Shown piece after piece: positions 56,694 through 64,000 of a stretch of DNA of 64,000 nt; position 1 is the first letter of the stretch, and each line of letters opens with the position of its first letter. Source of the stretch: JACVRW01 sp963733885. Lineage in GTDB: Bacteria > Actinomycetota > Thermoleophilia > Solirubrobacterales > Thermoleophilaceae. Location: assembly GCA_963733885.1 (NCBI GenBank), contig CAVTES010000009.1:372001-436000 (forward strand). The letters are read 5' to 3'. A program made the translations under genes and the position numbers. The notes below the pieces were generated by a model. That model made no database searches, was not told the origin of the DNA, and saw nothing but the letters and a program-made list of their open reading frames with translations.

Positions 56694-58372
56694 AGCTCCG
56701 CCGCCGCCGCGGCGGCGCCCTCGAGCGGCAGCGAGCGCTTCTCCTGGGCGCGCCGGATCTGCACGTCCACCTCGCCGGCCTCGAGGCCCCTCCTGCCGAT
56801 CGTCAGGCGGAGCGGGCAGCCGAGCAGCTCGGCGTCGGCGAACTTCTCGCCCGCGCTGCCCTCGCGGTCGTCGTAGAGCACGTCGAGGCCCTCGGCGCGC
56901 AGCTCGTCGTAGAGCCGGTCCGCCACCTCGCGGGCCTCCTCCCCCTGCTTCCCGAGCGTGACGAGCTCGACGTCGAACGGCGCCATCGAGCGCGGCCACG
57001 AGATGCCCTGCTCGTCGGCGTACTGCTCGATCGCCGCAGCCACGATGCGGGCCGGGCCGATCCCGTACGAGCCCATCCAAATGAGCTGCTCCTTACCCTC
57101 CTCGTCGAGGTAGCGGGCGCCGAGCGGCTCCGAGTAGCGCGTGCCGAGCTTGAAGATGTTGCCGACTTCGATCGCGGGCTCGATCCTGATCGGCGCGCCG
57201 TCGGGGCAGGTGTCGCCCTCCTCTACGCGGCGGACGTCGCCCCAGCTCGGCTCGAAGTCCCGGCCCGGCTCCACGCCGCGTAGGTGCATGTCGTGCTCGT
57301 TGCCGCCCGTGACCAGCCCGTGCAGGCCGCGCAGGGCCTCGTCGGCGAGCACTTCCACGGGCGCGCCGACCGGGCCGATGAAGCCGGGCTCGGCCTTGAA
57401 GATCGAGCGCACCTCCTCCGCCTCGGCGGGCCGCGCCGCCGAGCCGAGCGCGTTCTGGAGCTTGATCTCGTTCAGGCGATCGTCGCCGCGCACCAGCACC
57501 AGCACGGGGCCGCGGCCGTTCGCGATCACGGGCATCGCCTTGATCACCGCGCCTGCGGGCACGCCGAGCAGGCGGGTCACGTCCTCGACGGTGGTGGCGC
57601 CGGGCGTCTCGACCGGCTCGGGCGCGTCGAGCGGTCCCGGCAGGCCCTCCACGGGCTTCGGGCTGGCGCTCGCCACCTCCACGTTGGCCGCGTAGCCGGC
57701 GGAGGAGAGCGCGACGTCGTTCTCGCCCGCCTCACAGGGCGCCATGTACTCGTGCGCGCCGATGCCGCCCATCGCGCCGACGTCGGACTCCACGCGGTAC
57801 CACTCCAGCCCGCTGCGGTCGAAGATGCGGTCGTAGGCCTCGATATGGAGCTGGTACGAGCGCTCGAGGCCCTCCGGGTCGACGTCGAACGAATACGAGT
57901 CCTTCATGATGAACTCGCGGGTCCGCAGGACGCCCGCGCGCGGGCGCGCCTCGTCGCGCTCCTTGGTCTGGAAGTGGTACAGGATCTTGGGCAGGTCGCG
58001 GTACGAGCGCACCTCGCGGGCGATGTGGAAGGTGAGGTTCTCCTCGTGGGTCAGGGCGAGCACCAGCTCGGCGCCGCGGCGGTCCTTCAGCTTGAAGACC
58101 TCGTCGATGTCGTAGCGGCCGCTCCGCTTCCACAGCTCCGCCGGCTGGAGCACCGGCATCAGCATCTCCATCGCCCCGATCGCGTCGAGCTCCTCGCGCA
58201 CGATCTGCTCGACCTTGCGGTGCGCCCGCCAGCCCGCCGGCAGCCACGTCCACATGCCGGCGCCGACCTGGCGGGCGAGGCCCGCGCGCACCGTCAGTCG
58301 GTGCGAGACGGCCTCGGCGTCGGCCGGCGCGTCGCGCGTGGTAGGGAGGAAATAGCGGGAAAGCCGCGTCAC
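56675..58372 (-). CDS. proS: prolyl-tRNA synthetase, bacterial type with editing domain
   Basis: 565 residues. Class II motifs: motif 1 region GAGMWTWLPAGWRAHRKVEQ, motif 2 RDEARPRAGVLRTREFIMKDSYSFD, motif 3 GSYGIGPARIVAAAIEQ. Between 2 and 3 lies the INS editing domain (about 240-380: LLGVPAGAVIKAMPVI, DDRLNEIKLQNALG), and the C-terminal anticodon domain begins at FDVELVTLGKQG. Charges tRNAPro and edits Ala-tRNAPro. Convergent with nothing; divergent from the diguanylate cyclase. Confidence 0.96.
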   Translation of the reverse strand: MTRLSRYFLPTTRDAPADAEAVSHRLTVRAGLARQVGAGMWTWLPAGWRAHRKVEQIVREELDAIGAMEMLMPVLQPAELWKRSGRYDIDEVFKLKDRRGAELVLALTHEENLTFHIAREVRSYRDLPKILYHFQTKERDEARPRAGVLRTREFIMKDSYSFDVDPEGLERSYQLHIEAYDRIFDRSGLEWYRVESDVGAMGGIGAHEYMAPCEAGENDVALSSAGYAANVEVASASPKPVEGLPGPLDAPEPVETPGATTVEDVTRLLGVPAGAVIKAMPVIANGRGPVLVLVRGDDRLNEIKLQNALGSAARPAEAEEVRSIFKAEPGFIGPVGAPVEVLADEALRGLHGLVTGGNEHDMHLRGVEPGRDFEPSWGDVRRVEEGDTCPDGAPIRIEPAIEVGNIFKLGTRYSEPLGARYLDEEGKEQLIWMGSYGIGPARIVAAAIEQYADEQGISWPRSMAPFDVELVTLGKQGEEAREVADRLYDELRAEGLDVLYDDREGSAGEKFADAELLGCPLRLTIGRRGLEAGEVDVQIRRAQEKRSLPLEGAAAAAAELWASLP

Positions 58373-58434
58373 GAGGGGGCGACTATATCCCCGGAACGCT
58401 CAATTTCCGGGCCGAAAGCGCCGATCTAGACCCG

Positions 58435-59679
58435 ATGGGCGTCCAAGGGACCCAGGGCAGGGTGCTGCGTGCCTGCTGGTGGGCCGCCGCCGTGCTCTTG
58501 GCGGCGTTCGTGCTGCAGTCCGCAACGGGCACGTCCAACGGGCTCCGGCTCCTCTTCTACCCCGCCGTCTGCGTCACGCTGCTGCTCCTCACCCGTTCCC
58601 GGGTGGGAACGATCCGCCTCAATCTCCTCGTCGACGGCCTTATCGGCGCCCTGACCACGGCGGCGCTCGGCTGCGCCCTGCTGTACCGGACGGTCGTGCA
58701 CGCGGGCGCTGGGGAACTGGGGCCGGAGCTCCTCACCAACCTGGCCTACTCGGTCGGCGACCTGCTTCTGCTCGGCCTCCTCGTGGCGATCCTCGGCCTC
58801 ACCGGCTGGCGCCCGGGGCGGGCCTGGATCGTGCTCGGGCTGGGGGTCGCGCTCGCCGCCGTGGCGGACGGCATCTACCTGGTTCAGACGGTGGAGGGCA
58901 CCTATGTCGAGGGCACCCTGTGGGAGGCGCTGTGGCCGGCCTCGGCGCTCCTGGTGGGCCTATCCGCCTGGCAGCCGGCGACGCGGGCCGCGGCGCCCAA
59001 CGACCGAAGCCTCCGTGTGGTGCTGGTGCCGTTCGCGAGCGGCCTGGCGTGCATCGGCCTGCTCACGTACGACCACTTCGACCGCCTGGACGAGGTCAGC
59101 CTGGTCCTCGCCTCGGCGGCGCTGCTGCTGGTGGTGGCGCGCACAGCGCTGCTGTTCTCGGAGAACCAGCGCATGATCTCGCGCATCCACGAGGAGTCGC
59201 GCACGGATCCGCTGACGGGGCTGCGCAACCGGCGCAGCCTGATGGACGACCTGGCCGAGGAGCTGGCGCTCGCGACCGCGGACGAGCCGCGGGCGATCGT
59301 CCTGTTCGACCTGGACGGCTTCAAGGAGTACAACGACGCCTACGGCCACCCGGCCGGTGACGAGCTGCTGGCGCGGCTGGGCCTGCGGCTGGCCGACGCC
59401 GTGGTGGGCCACGGCCGGGCCTACCGGCTCGGGGGCGACGAGTTCTGCGTCCTGCTGCGCCCCGGCCCCGCGGGCGTCGAGCCGCTGGCCGTCGCGTGCG
59501 TGGCTGCGCTCAGCGAGCGCGGCGACGGGTTCGAGCTGACGACCTCGCACGGCGCCGCACTCGCCCCCGCCGAGGCGCGCACCACGACTGACGCGCTCCA
59601 GCTGGCCGACCGGCGCATGTACGCGAGCAAGGGCCGACGCCGGCCGTCGGCGGGCAGCCAGTCCAGCCAAGCGGCCTAG
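58435..59679 (+). CDS. membrane diguanylate cyclase (GGDEF)
   Basis: 414 residues. About eight hydrophobic segments (15-240), then a GGDEF domain: SRTDPLTGLRNRRSLMDDLA, VLFDLDGFKEYNDAYGHPAGDELL and the active-site GGDEF at 333-337. An inhibitory RxxD site is not seen in the expected place before it. It should make c-di-GMP. No EAL domain. The RsiG-like gene 2.4 kb upstream could be a receptor. Confidence 0.92.
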   Translation: MGVQGTQGRVLRACWWAAAVLLAAFVLQSATGTSNGLRLLFYPAVCVTLLLLTRSRVGTIRLNLLVDGLIGALTTAALGCALLYRTVVHAGAGELGPELLTNLAYSVGDLLLLGLLVAILGLTGWRPGRAWIVLGLGVALAAVADGIYLVQTVEGTYVEGTLWEALWPASALLVGLSAWQPATRAAAPNDRSLRVVLVPFASGLACIGLLTYDHFDRLDEVSLVLASAALLLVVARTALLFSENQRMISRIHEESRTDPLTGLRNRRSLMDDLAEELALATADEPRAIVLFDLDGFKEYNDAYGHPAGDELLARLGLRLADAVVGHGRAYRLGGDEFCVLLRPGPAGVEPLAVACVAALSERGDGFELTTSHGAALAPAEARTTTDALQLADRRMYASKGRRRPSAGSQSSQAA

Positions 59680-59699
59680 CGAAGGGTGAGACGGGTGAG

Positions 59700-59710
59700 G
59701 GGTCAGACCC
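59700..59710. repeat. GGGTCAGACCC palindrome
   Basis: Perfect 5-base arms about 20 bases after the cyclase stop and before a run of C (CTCCCCCC). Such GGGTCAGACCC units recur in many GC-rich genomes; could end transcription. Single copy here. Confidence 0.35.
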
Positions 59711-59796
59711 TCCCCCCTGGGGTGAGGTCCTTTCCTCCGGAGTACGGGTGGCCCTACCGAATTCCGCCCGGCCGGCCGGAATACTTGGGCCCAGTG

Positions 59797-60258
59797 ATGC
59801 TTGCCAACCAGAACGCCGCCCGGGTGCGCCCCCGGGAGGTCGTGGACAATGTGGAGCTCGTCAGGCGCTCGTACGGGATGCTCGAGGACCTGCGCAATGC
59901 CCCGGACGGGCCCGCCGATCGCTTGCTTCGGGAGCTGGTGCACGAACGGTTCGAGCTGCACCTGCCCGCCACCTATCCTGAGGGCGTGCAGGTCTTCCGC
60001 GGCCCCGACGGGCTCAAGGGGTGGACCGCCAAGACCCGGGAGATCTGGGGCGAATGGCGCTTCGAGCTGGAGCGGTTCGTCGATCTCGGCGACCGCGTCG
60101 TGGTGCTCGTGCACCTTGTGGCCCAAGGCGGCCTGAGCGGCGTGCGCCTTGAGCGGGACACGGCCCACGTCTGGACGCTCGCGGACCACAAGGTGACACG
60201 CTGCGAGGTGTACCTGGACCGCCCCGAAGCGCTGAGGACGCTGGGTCTAGAGGAGTAG
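59797..60258 (+). CDS. SnoaL-like (NTF2-fold) protein
   Basis: 153 residues from ATG 59797 (GTG 59794 also possible). VVDNVELVRRSYGMLEDL is the first helix; FELERFVDLGDRVVVLVHLVAQG and VYLDRPEALRTLGLE are the conserved strands and end of SnoaL/DUF4440-like proteins. Ligand unknown. Confidence 0.8.
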   Translation: MLANQNAARVRPREVVDNVELVRRSYGMLEDLRNAPDGPADRLLRELVHERFELHLPATYPEGVQVFRGPDGLKGWTAKTREIWGEWRFELERFVDLGDRVVVLVHLVAQGGLSGVRLERDTAHVWTLADHKVTRCEVYLDRPEALRTLGLEE

Positions 60259-61557
60259 TCAGGCCCGCGTGAAGCGGCGGCCGGCTGTCGGCGAGGCGTC
60301 TTCATCCAGCGTGATCCGCTTCGCCTTCGGGGCGCCCGCCATCGGCAGGCTCTGCCCGTCTCCGCCGAGCGCGTCCTCGCTCGCGGCCGCGGCCTCCATC
60401 GCCGCGATCCGCTCCGGGGTCAGCTCGCCGGCGTTCTCCTCCTCGATCCGCTCGAGCCAGGCCGCGCCCTCGGCCGACTTTCCCTCGTCGACCACGACCT
60501 CCCCGCGGTCGATCGACTTGTCGATCTCGGCGAACAGCGCGTCGACCAGGTCGTCCTGCGGGACCTTACGGAGCGGCTTGCCGTGGGCGAAGATCAGCCC
60601 CTCGTTCTTCGCGCCGGTGATGCCGAAGTCGGCGTGCGACGCTTCGCCGATCCCGTTCACGGCGCAGCCGAGCACGGCCACCTCGATCGGGTCGTGGTAG
60701 CCCCGCAGCCGCTCCTCGATCTCGGCGACCACGGTGTCCATGTCGAACTGGAGCCGTCCGCACGTCGGGCAGGCGATCAGCACCGGCCCCCGCTCGCGCA
60801 GCTTGAGCGCCTTGAGGATCTCCCACGCCACCTTGACCTCCTCCTCCGCGTGGAAGGTGGACAGCGAGATGCGGATTGTGTCGCCCACGCCGTCGGCCAG
60901 CAGCGTGCCGAGGCCGACCGCCGACTTGAGCGACCCCGACCACTTCGTGCCCGCCTCCGTGATCCCGAGGTGGAGCGGGTAGTCGATTCGCTCGGCCAGC
61001 AGCCGGTTGGAGGCGATCGTGTTGGGCACGCTCGTCGACTTGATCGAGACCTTGAAGTCCTCGAACCCCAGCCGCTCCATAAGCTCGACGTGCTCCGTGG
61101 CAGCCGTGACGAGCGCCTCGACCGAGTTCTCACGCTCGAGCTCGTGTAGGTGCTTGGGGAGGGAGCCGGAGTTGACCCCGATGCGCATCGGCACGCCCGC
61201 GGCCCGCGCCTTCTCCACCACCTCGCCGACCTTCTCGTGGCCGCCGATGTTGCCGGGGTTGATGCGCACGCAGTGGGCGCCGGCGTCGATCGCCTTGAGC
61301 GCCAGCGTGTGGTTGAAGTGAATGTCGGCGATCACGGGGATCGGCGACTCGCGCACGATCCGTTCGAGTGCCCGCACGTCGTCGTCGCGCGGCACGGCGC
61401 ACCGGACGAGGTCCCCGCCCGCGTCGGCGATCGCCCGGATCTGGCGCATCGTGGCGTCGAAGTCCGCCGTCTCGGTCTTCGTCATCGACTGAACGGCGAC
61501 GGGAGCGCCGCCGCCGATCTTCACGCCACCGACGTCTATCTGGCGCTTCGAGGCCAA
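60259..61557 (-). CDS. ispG: 4-hydroxy-3-methylbut-2-en-1-yl diphosphate synthase
   Basis: 432 residues. The TIM-barrel domain has VQSMTKTETADF, IADIHFNHTLAL and RINPGNIG; the [4Fe-4S] ligands are CPTCGR (one or two Cys) and VLGCAVNGIGEA with the following Glu. Penultimate-step enzyme of the MEP isoprenoid pathway. About 50 residues follow the usual end (Glu/Ala-rich, ends AGRRFTRA), a lineage-specific tail. Divergent from the AbiEi-like gene. Confidence 0.95.
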   Translation of the reverse strand: MASKRQIDVGGVKIGGGAPVAVQSMTKTETADFDATMRQIRAIADAGGDLVRCAVPRDDDVRALERIVRESPIPVIADIHFNHTLALKAIDAGAHCVRINPGNIGGHEKVGEVVEKARAAGVPMRIGVNSGSLPKHLHELERENSVEALVTAATEHVELMERLGFEDFKVSIKSTSVPNTIASNRLLAERIDYPLHLGITEAGTKWSGSLKSAVGLGTLLADGVGDTIRISLSTFHAEEEVKVAWEILKALKLRERGPVLIACPTCGRLQFDMDTVVAEIEERLRGYHDPIEVAVLGCAVNGIGEASHADFGITGAKNEGLIFAHGKPLRKVPQDDLVDALFAEIDKSIDRGEVVVDEGKSAEGAAWLERIEEENAGELTPERIAAMEAAAASEDALGGDGQSLPMAGAPKAKRITLDEDASPTAGRRFTRA

Positions 61558-61620
61558 ATCGCCCCTGATGGTAGTAGGCGCGGCGGGGCGAACCGCGGCG
61601 AATGGTCACTTTTCCGGGTC

Positions 61621-62525
61621 ATGGGCCGGAATATCGACCAGCGGGTGCGCGCGCTATGGGCGCTCGCGCGGCGGCAACACTGGACGGTGGCTCGATGGCA
61701 ACTGCTCGAGCTCGGCTTCAGCGGTGACTGGATCGACTATCGGATCGCCTCCGGGCGCCTCCACCCGCTGCGGCGAGGGGTGTACGCGGTCGGACGACCG
61801 CATGTCACGCCGTACGGACGGTGGATGGCCGCGGTGTTGGCCTGCGGACCCTCGGCCGTCCTCAGTCACGACTCCGCGGCAGGGCTCTGGGGATCCGCCG
61901 CGGGGCGAGTCGGTTGGAGGTGTCCGTGGTGTCGGGGGCCAAGCGGAGTCCGAAGGGCATCATCGTCCATCGCCGGCCGGGCCTGGGGCCGGACGACGTC
62001 ACGCGCAGTCACGGCATCCCCGTCACCAGCCCGATCCGCACCTTGATCGACATCGCCGTCCGCCTCGACCGCGAGCCGCTCGAGGCAGCGATCAACGAGG
62101 CGGACAAGCTCGACCTCTGTGATCCGGAAGAGCTCCGGTTGGCGCTGGACGAAGCCAGGGGCCAGCCAGGCATCCGGGCCCTGCGGACGGTTCTCGACCG
62201 CCGGACCTTCGCCCTCACCGACTCAGAGCTGGAGCGCCGCTTCCTGCGAATCGTCCACGACCTCGGGCTGCTCAAGCCGCAGACCGGGGTGTGGCTGAAC
62301 GGATTCAAGGTCGATTTCCACTGGCCGAACCTGGGCCTGGTCGTCGAGACGGATGGTCTGCGCTTCCACCGGACGCCGGCTCAGCAAGCGCGGGACCGCA
62401 TACGGGATCAGCGGCATACGGCTGCGGGGCTCACCCCGCTGCGGTTCACACGTGCTCAGGTGAGGTTCGAGGCGCGCTATGTGGGCGAGACCCTGGCCAC
62501 TGTCGTGAGCCGCCTGGCCGCCTAG
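61621..62525 (+). pseudogene. AbiEi-antitoxin-like/DUF559 endonuclease-fold protein, one-base frameshift
   Basis: ATG 61621 opens MGRNIDQRVRALWALARRQ and WQLLELGFSGDWIDYRIASG, then RRGVYAVG, the winged-helix AbiEi domain. The frame is lost near GCGGGGCGAG (61901-61910); a missing base would join it to LEVSVVSG.KRSPKGIIVHRR, TSPIRTLIDIA, and the C-terminal DUF559 (Vsr-like) domain with FKVDFHWPNLGLVVETDG and LRFTRAQVRFEA. Intact length about 301 residues. Such proteins are frequent in actinobacteria; role unclear. Stop codon overlaps the convergent ligase stop. Confidence 0.8.
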
Positions 62526-64000
62526 CTCGCGTACAGCTCCTCGATCTCGCGAGCGTACTTCTCGAGGGTCGGCTTGCGCTTGAGCTTCATGGTGGGGGTA
62601 AGTTCGTCGCCGCCCGGCTGCCACTCGGAGTCCAGGAGCTTGAACTTCTTGATCTGCTCCACCCGGGCCAGCTGCGCATTCGCGGCGTCCACCCCGCGCT
62701 GAACCTCGGCCTCCGCGCCGTCGCGCCCGTGCTTCTCGAAGAAGCCGGGCGCGACGTCCGGGTCGAGCGTGATCAGCGCCACGTTGTAGGGCTTGCCGTC
62801 CCCGATCGCGACCGCCTGGCCGATCAGCGGGCTCGATGCCTTCACCTTCGCCTCGATGTTCGCGGGCGACATGTTCTTGCCGGCCGCGCTGATGATCAGC
62901 TCCTTCTTGCGGTCGACGATCTTCAGGTAGCCGTCCTCGTCGAACTCGCCCACGTCGCCCGTGTGCAGCCAGCCCTCGTCATCCAGCGCCTCGCGCGTCT
63001 TCTCCGGCTGGTTGCGATAGCCGGGCATGACGAACGGGCCACGAATCAGGACCTCACCATCGTCCGCGAGCCTGATCTCGGCGCCCGGGGCCGGTGGGCC
63101 CACCGTCCCGATCTTGATCCGCTCCGGCGGATTGCAGGCGCCGTAGCCGCTGGTCTCGGACATGCCCCACAGCTCGGCCAGCGGGACCCCGATCGCGTGG
63201 AAGAACTCGATCACCTCACGCGGCGTGGGCGCCGCCCCCACATTGACGGACTCAACCTGGTCGAGCCCCAGCCGCCCCCGGATCTTCGAGAGCACGAGCT
63301 CGTCCGCCTGCGCGTGCTCCTGGACGAGCTCCTCGGGCACCTCCTCGCCCGCCTGCTCGGCGCGCACCTTCTTCAGCCCGACCCCGAGCGCCCACTCGGT
63401 GGCCTGCTTCTTGGCCTCGTCCTGCTCGGCCGCCACGCTCGCCTCGATCGCCGCCTTGAGCTTCTCCCAGACGCGCGGCACGGCAAAGAACCAGGTTGGC
63501 CTCACCTCGGGCAGATATGCGACGACCTGGCGCGGGTCGGGGCAGCAGGTGGTGGTGAACCCCAGGAACATCGGCAGGTAGTGCGAGCAGGCGCGCTCGG
63601 CGATGTGGGCCATCGGCAGCCACGACACCACCCTGCCGTCGTCCGGGAAGGGGATCACCTGGTCGAAGCCGTTGATCCCTGCCGTCAGGTTCGCGTGGGT
63701 GAGCTGCACGCCCTTCGGCGGGCCCGTGGTGCCCGAGGTGTAGATGAGGGTGAGGACGTCGTCCGGCTCAACGGCGCGCCATGCGGCCTCGAAGTCGAAG
63801 CCGTCCGGCGCGTGGGACTCGACCTCTCCCCCGTCGTCCACGACGATCACGTGCTCGATCCCGCGGATATGGTCGGCGAAGGCCTTCTCGGTGACGACGA
63901 TGTTCGCCCCGGCGTCCTGGAGCTGATAGGCGATCTGCTCTGGCGCGTACGTGTTGTAGATCGAGAACGGGATCGCGCCGAGGTGCAGGGCCGCCGCGTC
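62522..64000 (-). CDS. long-chain acyl-CoA synthetase, 5' part beyond the window
   Basis: At least 492 residues; the frame is still open at the right edge (DAAALHLGAIPFSIYNTYAP, QDAGANIVVTEKAFADHI). AMP-binding motif IYTSGTTGPPKGVQLTH, LPMAHIAER, AELWGMSETSG, GWLHTGDVGEFDEDGYLKIVDRKKELII and a C-terminal KLKRKP with the catalytic Lys. Activates long-chain fatty acids to acyl-CoA. Could feed the WS/DGAT enzyme of the same cell, but that is only general biochemistry. Confidence 0.95.
   Translation of the reverse strand, partial: DAAALHLGAIPFSIYNTYAPEQIAYQLQDAGANIVVTEKAFADHIRGIEHVIVVDDGGEVESHAPDGFDFEAAWRAVEPDDVLTLIYTSGTTGPPKGVQLTHANLTAGINGFDQVIPFPDDGRVVSWLPMAHIAERACSHYLPMFLGFTTTCCPDPRQVVAYLPEVRPTWFFAVPRVWEKLKAAIEASVAAEQDEAKKQATEWALGVGLKKVRAEQAGEEVPEELVQEHAQADELVLSKIRGRLGLDQVESVNVGAAPTPREVIEFFHAIGVPLAELWGMSETSGYGACNPPERIKIGTVGPPAPGAEIRLADDGEVLIRGPFVMPGYRNQPEKTREALDDEGWLHTGDVGEFDEDGYLKIVDRKKELIISAAGKNMSPANIEAKVKASSPLIGQAVAIGDGKPYNVALITLDPDVAPGFFEKHGRDGAEAEVQRGVDAANAQLARVEQIKKFKLLDSEWQPGGDELTPTMKLKRKPTLEKYAREIEELYAS

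Overview
The window is a high-GC, gene-dense chromosomal segment with frequent GTG/TTG starts, many 4-base start/stop overlaps and apparently leaderless promoters (TAnnnT followed 6-8 bases later by ATG/GTG). Gene content (F420-type oxidoreductase, WS/DGAT acyltransferase, MCE protein, GarA-like FHA protein next to a MerR regulator, an RsiG-like c-di-GMP protein, basic C-terminal tails on secreted proteins) points to Actinomycetota, most likely class Thermoleophilia (Solirubrobacterales or relatives). That placement is inference from gene content; no rRNA or tRNA gene was found.

Layout. 1-0.3 kb: a LAGLIDADG endonuclease fragment runs off the left edge. 0.5-9 kb: cupin, MarR regulator divergent from a membrane protein, PdxH, SDR, amine oxidase, LLM oxidoreductase divergent from DinB, WS/DGAT, YbaK. 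9-12.4 kb: an MCE gene whose 5' end is replaced by a toxin-antitoxin island (DUF6036 nucleotidyltransferase plus partner, decayed MazEF, intact VapBC). 12.5-18.2 kb: a tight nitrogen operon amtB - PII - unknown 376-aa protein - flotillin/SPFH - glnA, in which both PII and glutamine synthetase lack the tyrosine that is covalently modified in E. coli. 18.2-27.7 kb: histidine kinase, serine-hydrolase/VanX fusion, NAD synthetase plus membrane adenylate cyclase, thioesterase, membrane-tethered HTH protein. 27.9-36.8 kb: ECF sigma, flavoprotein, EamA and MFS transporters, a solitary HypX-like protein, and several gene remnants. 37-42.5 kb: an 1852-aa secreted multidomain protein. 42.5-48.7 kb: broken BI-1 gene, an IS1182-type insertion sequence, and a large LuxR-type ATPase regulator with a frameshift. 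48.7-51.8 kb: four small-metabolism genes. 51.9-62.5 kb: AGPS-like oxidase/SRPBCC/apt operon; MerR/FHA/RsiG-like/PgsA/ProS block; diguanylate cyclase; ispG; a frameshifted AbiEi/DUF559 gene. The right edge cuts an acyl-CoA synthetase.

Functional links. The strongest candidates for an undescribed system are the nitrogen operon, where loss of both covalent-modification sites coincides with two extra genes (unknown protein and flotillin), and the c-di-GMP neighbourhood at 54.5-59.7 kb (RsiG-like protein, GarA-like FHA, MerR, GGDEF enzyme). Four genes (flotillin, BI-1, LuxR-ATPase, AbiEi) each carry a one-base frameshift at or beside a G/C run, which may be assembly error rather than biology; by contrast the MazEF, SDR, VOC, sigma and MCE remnants show real deletions.
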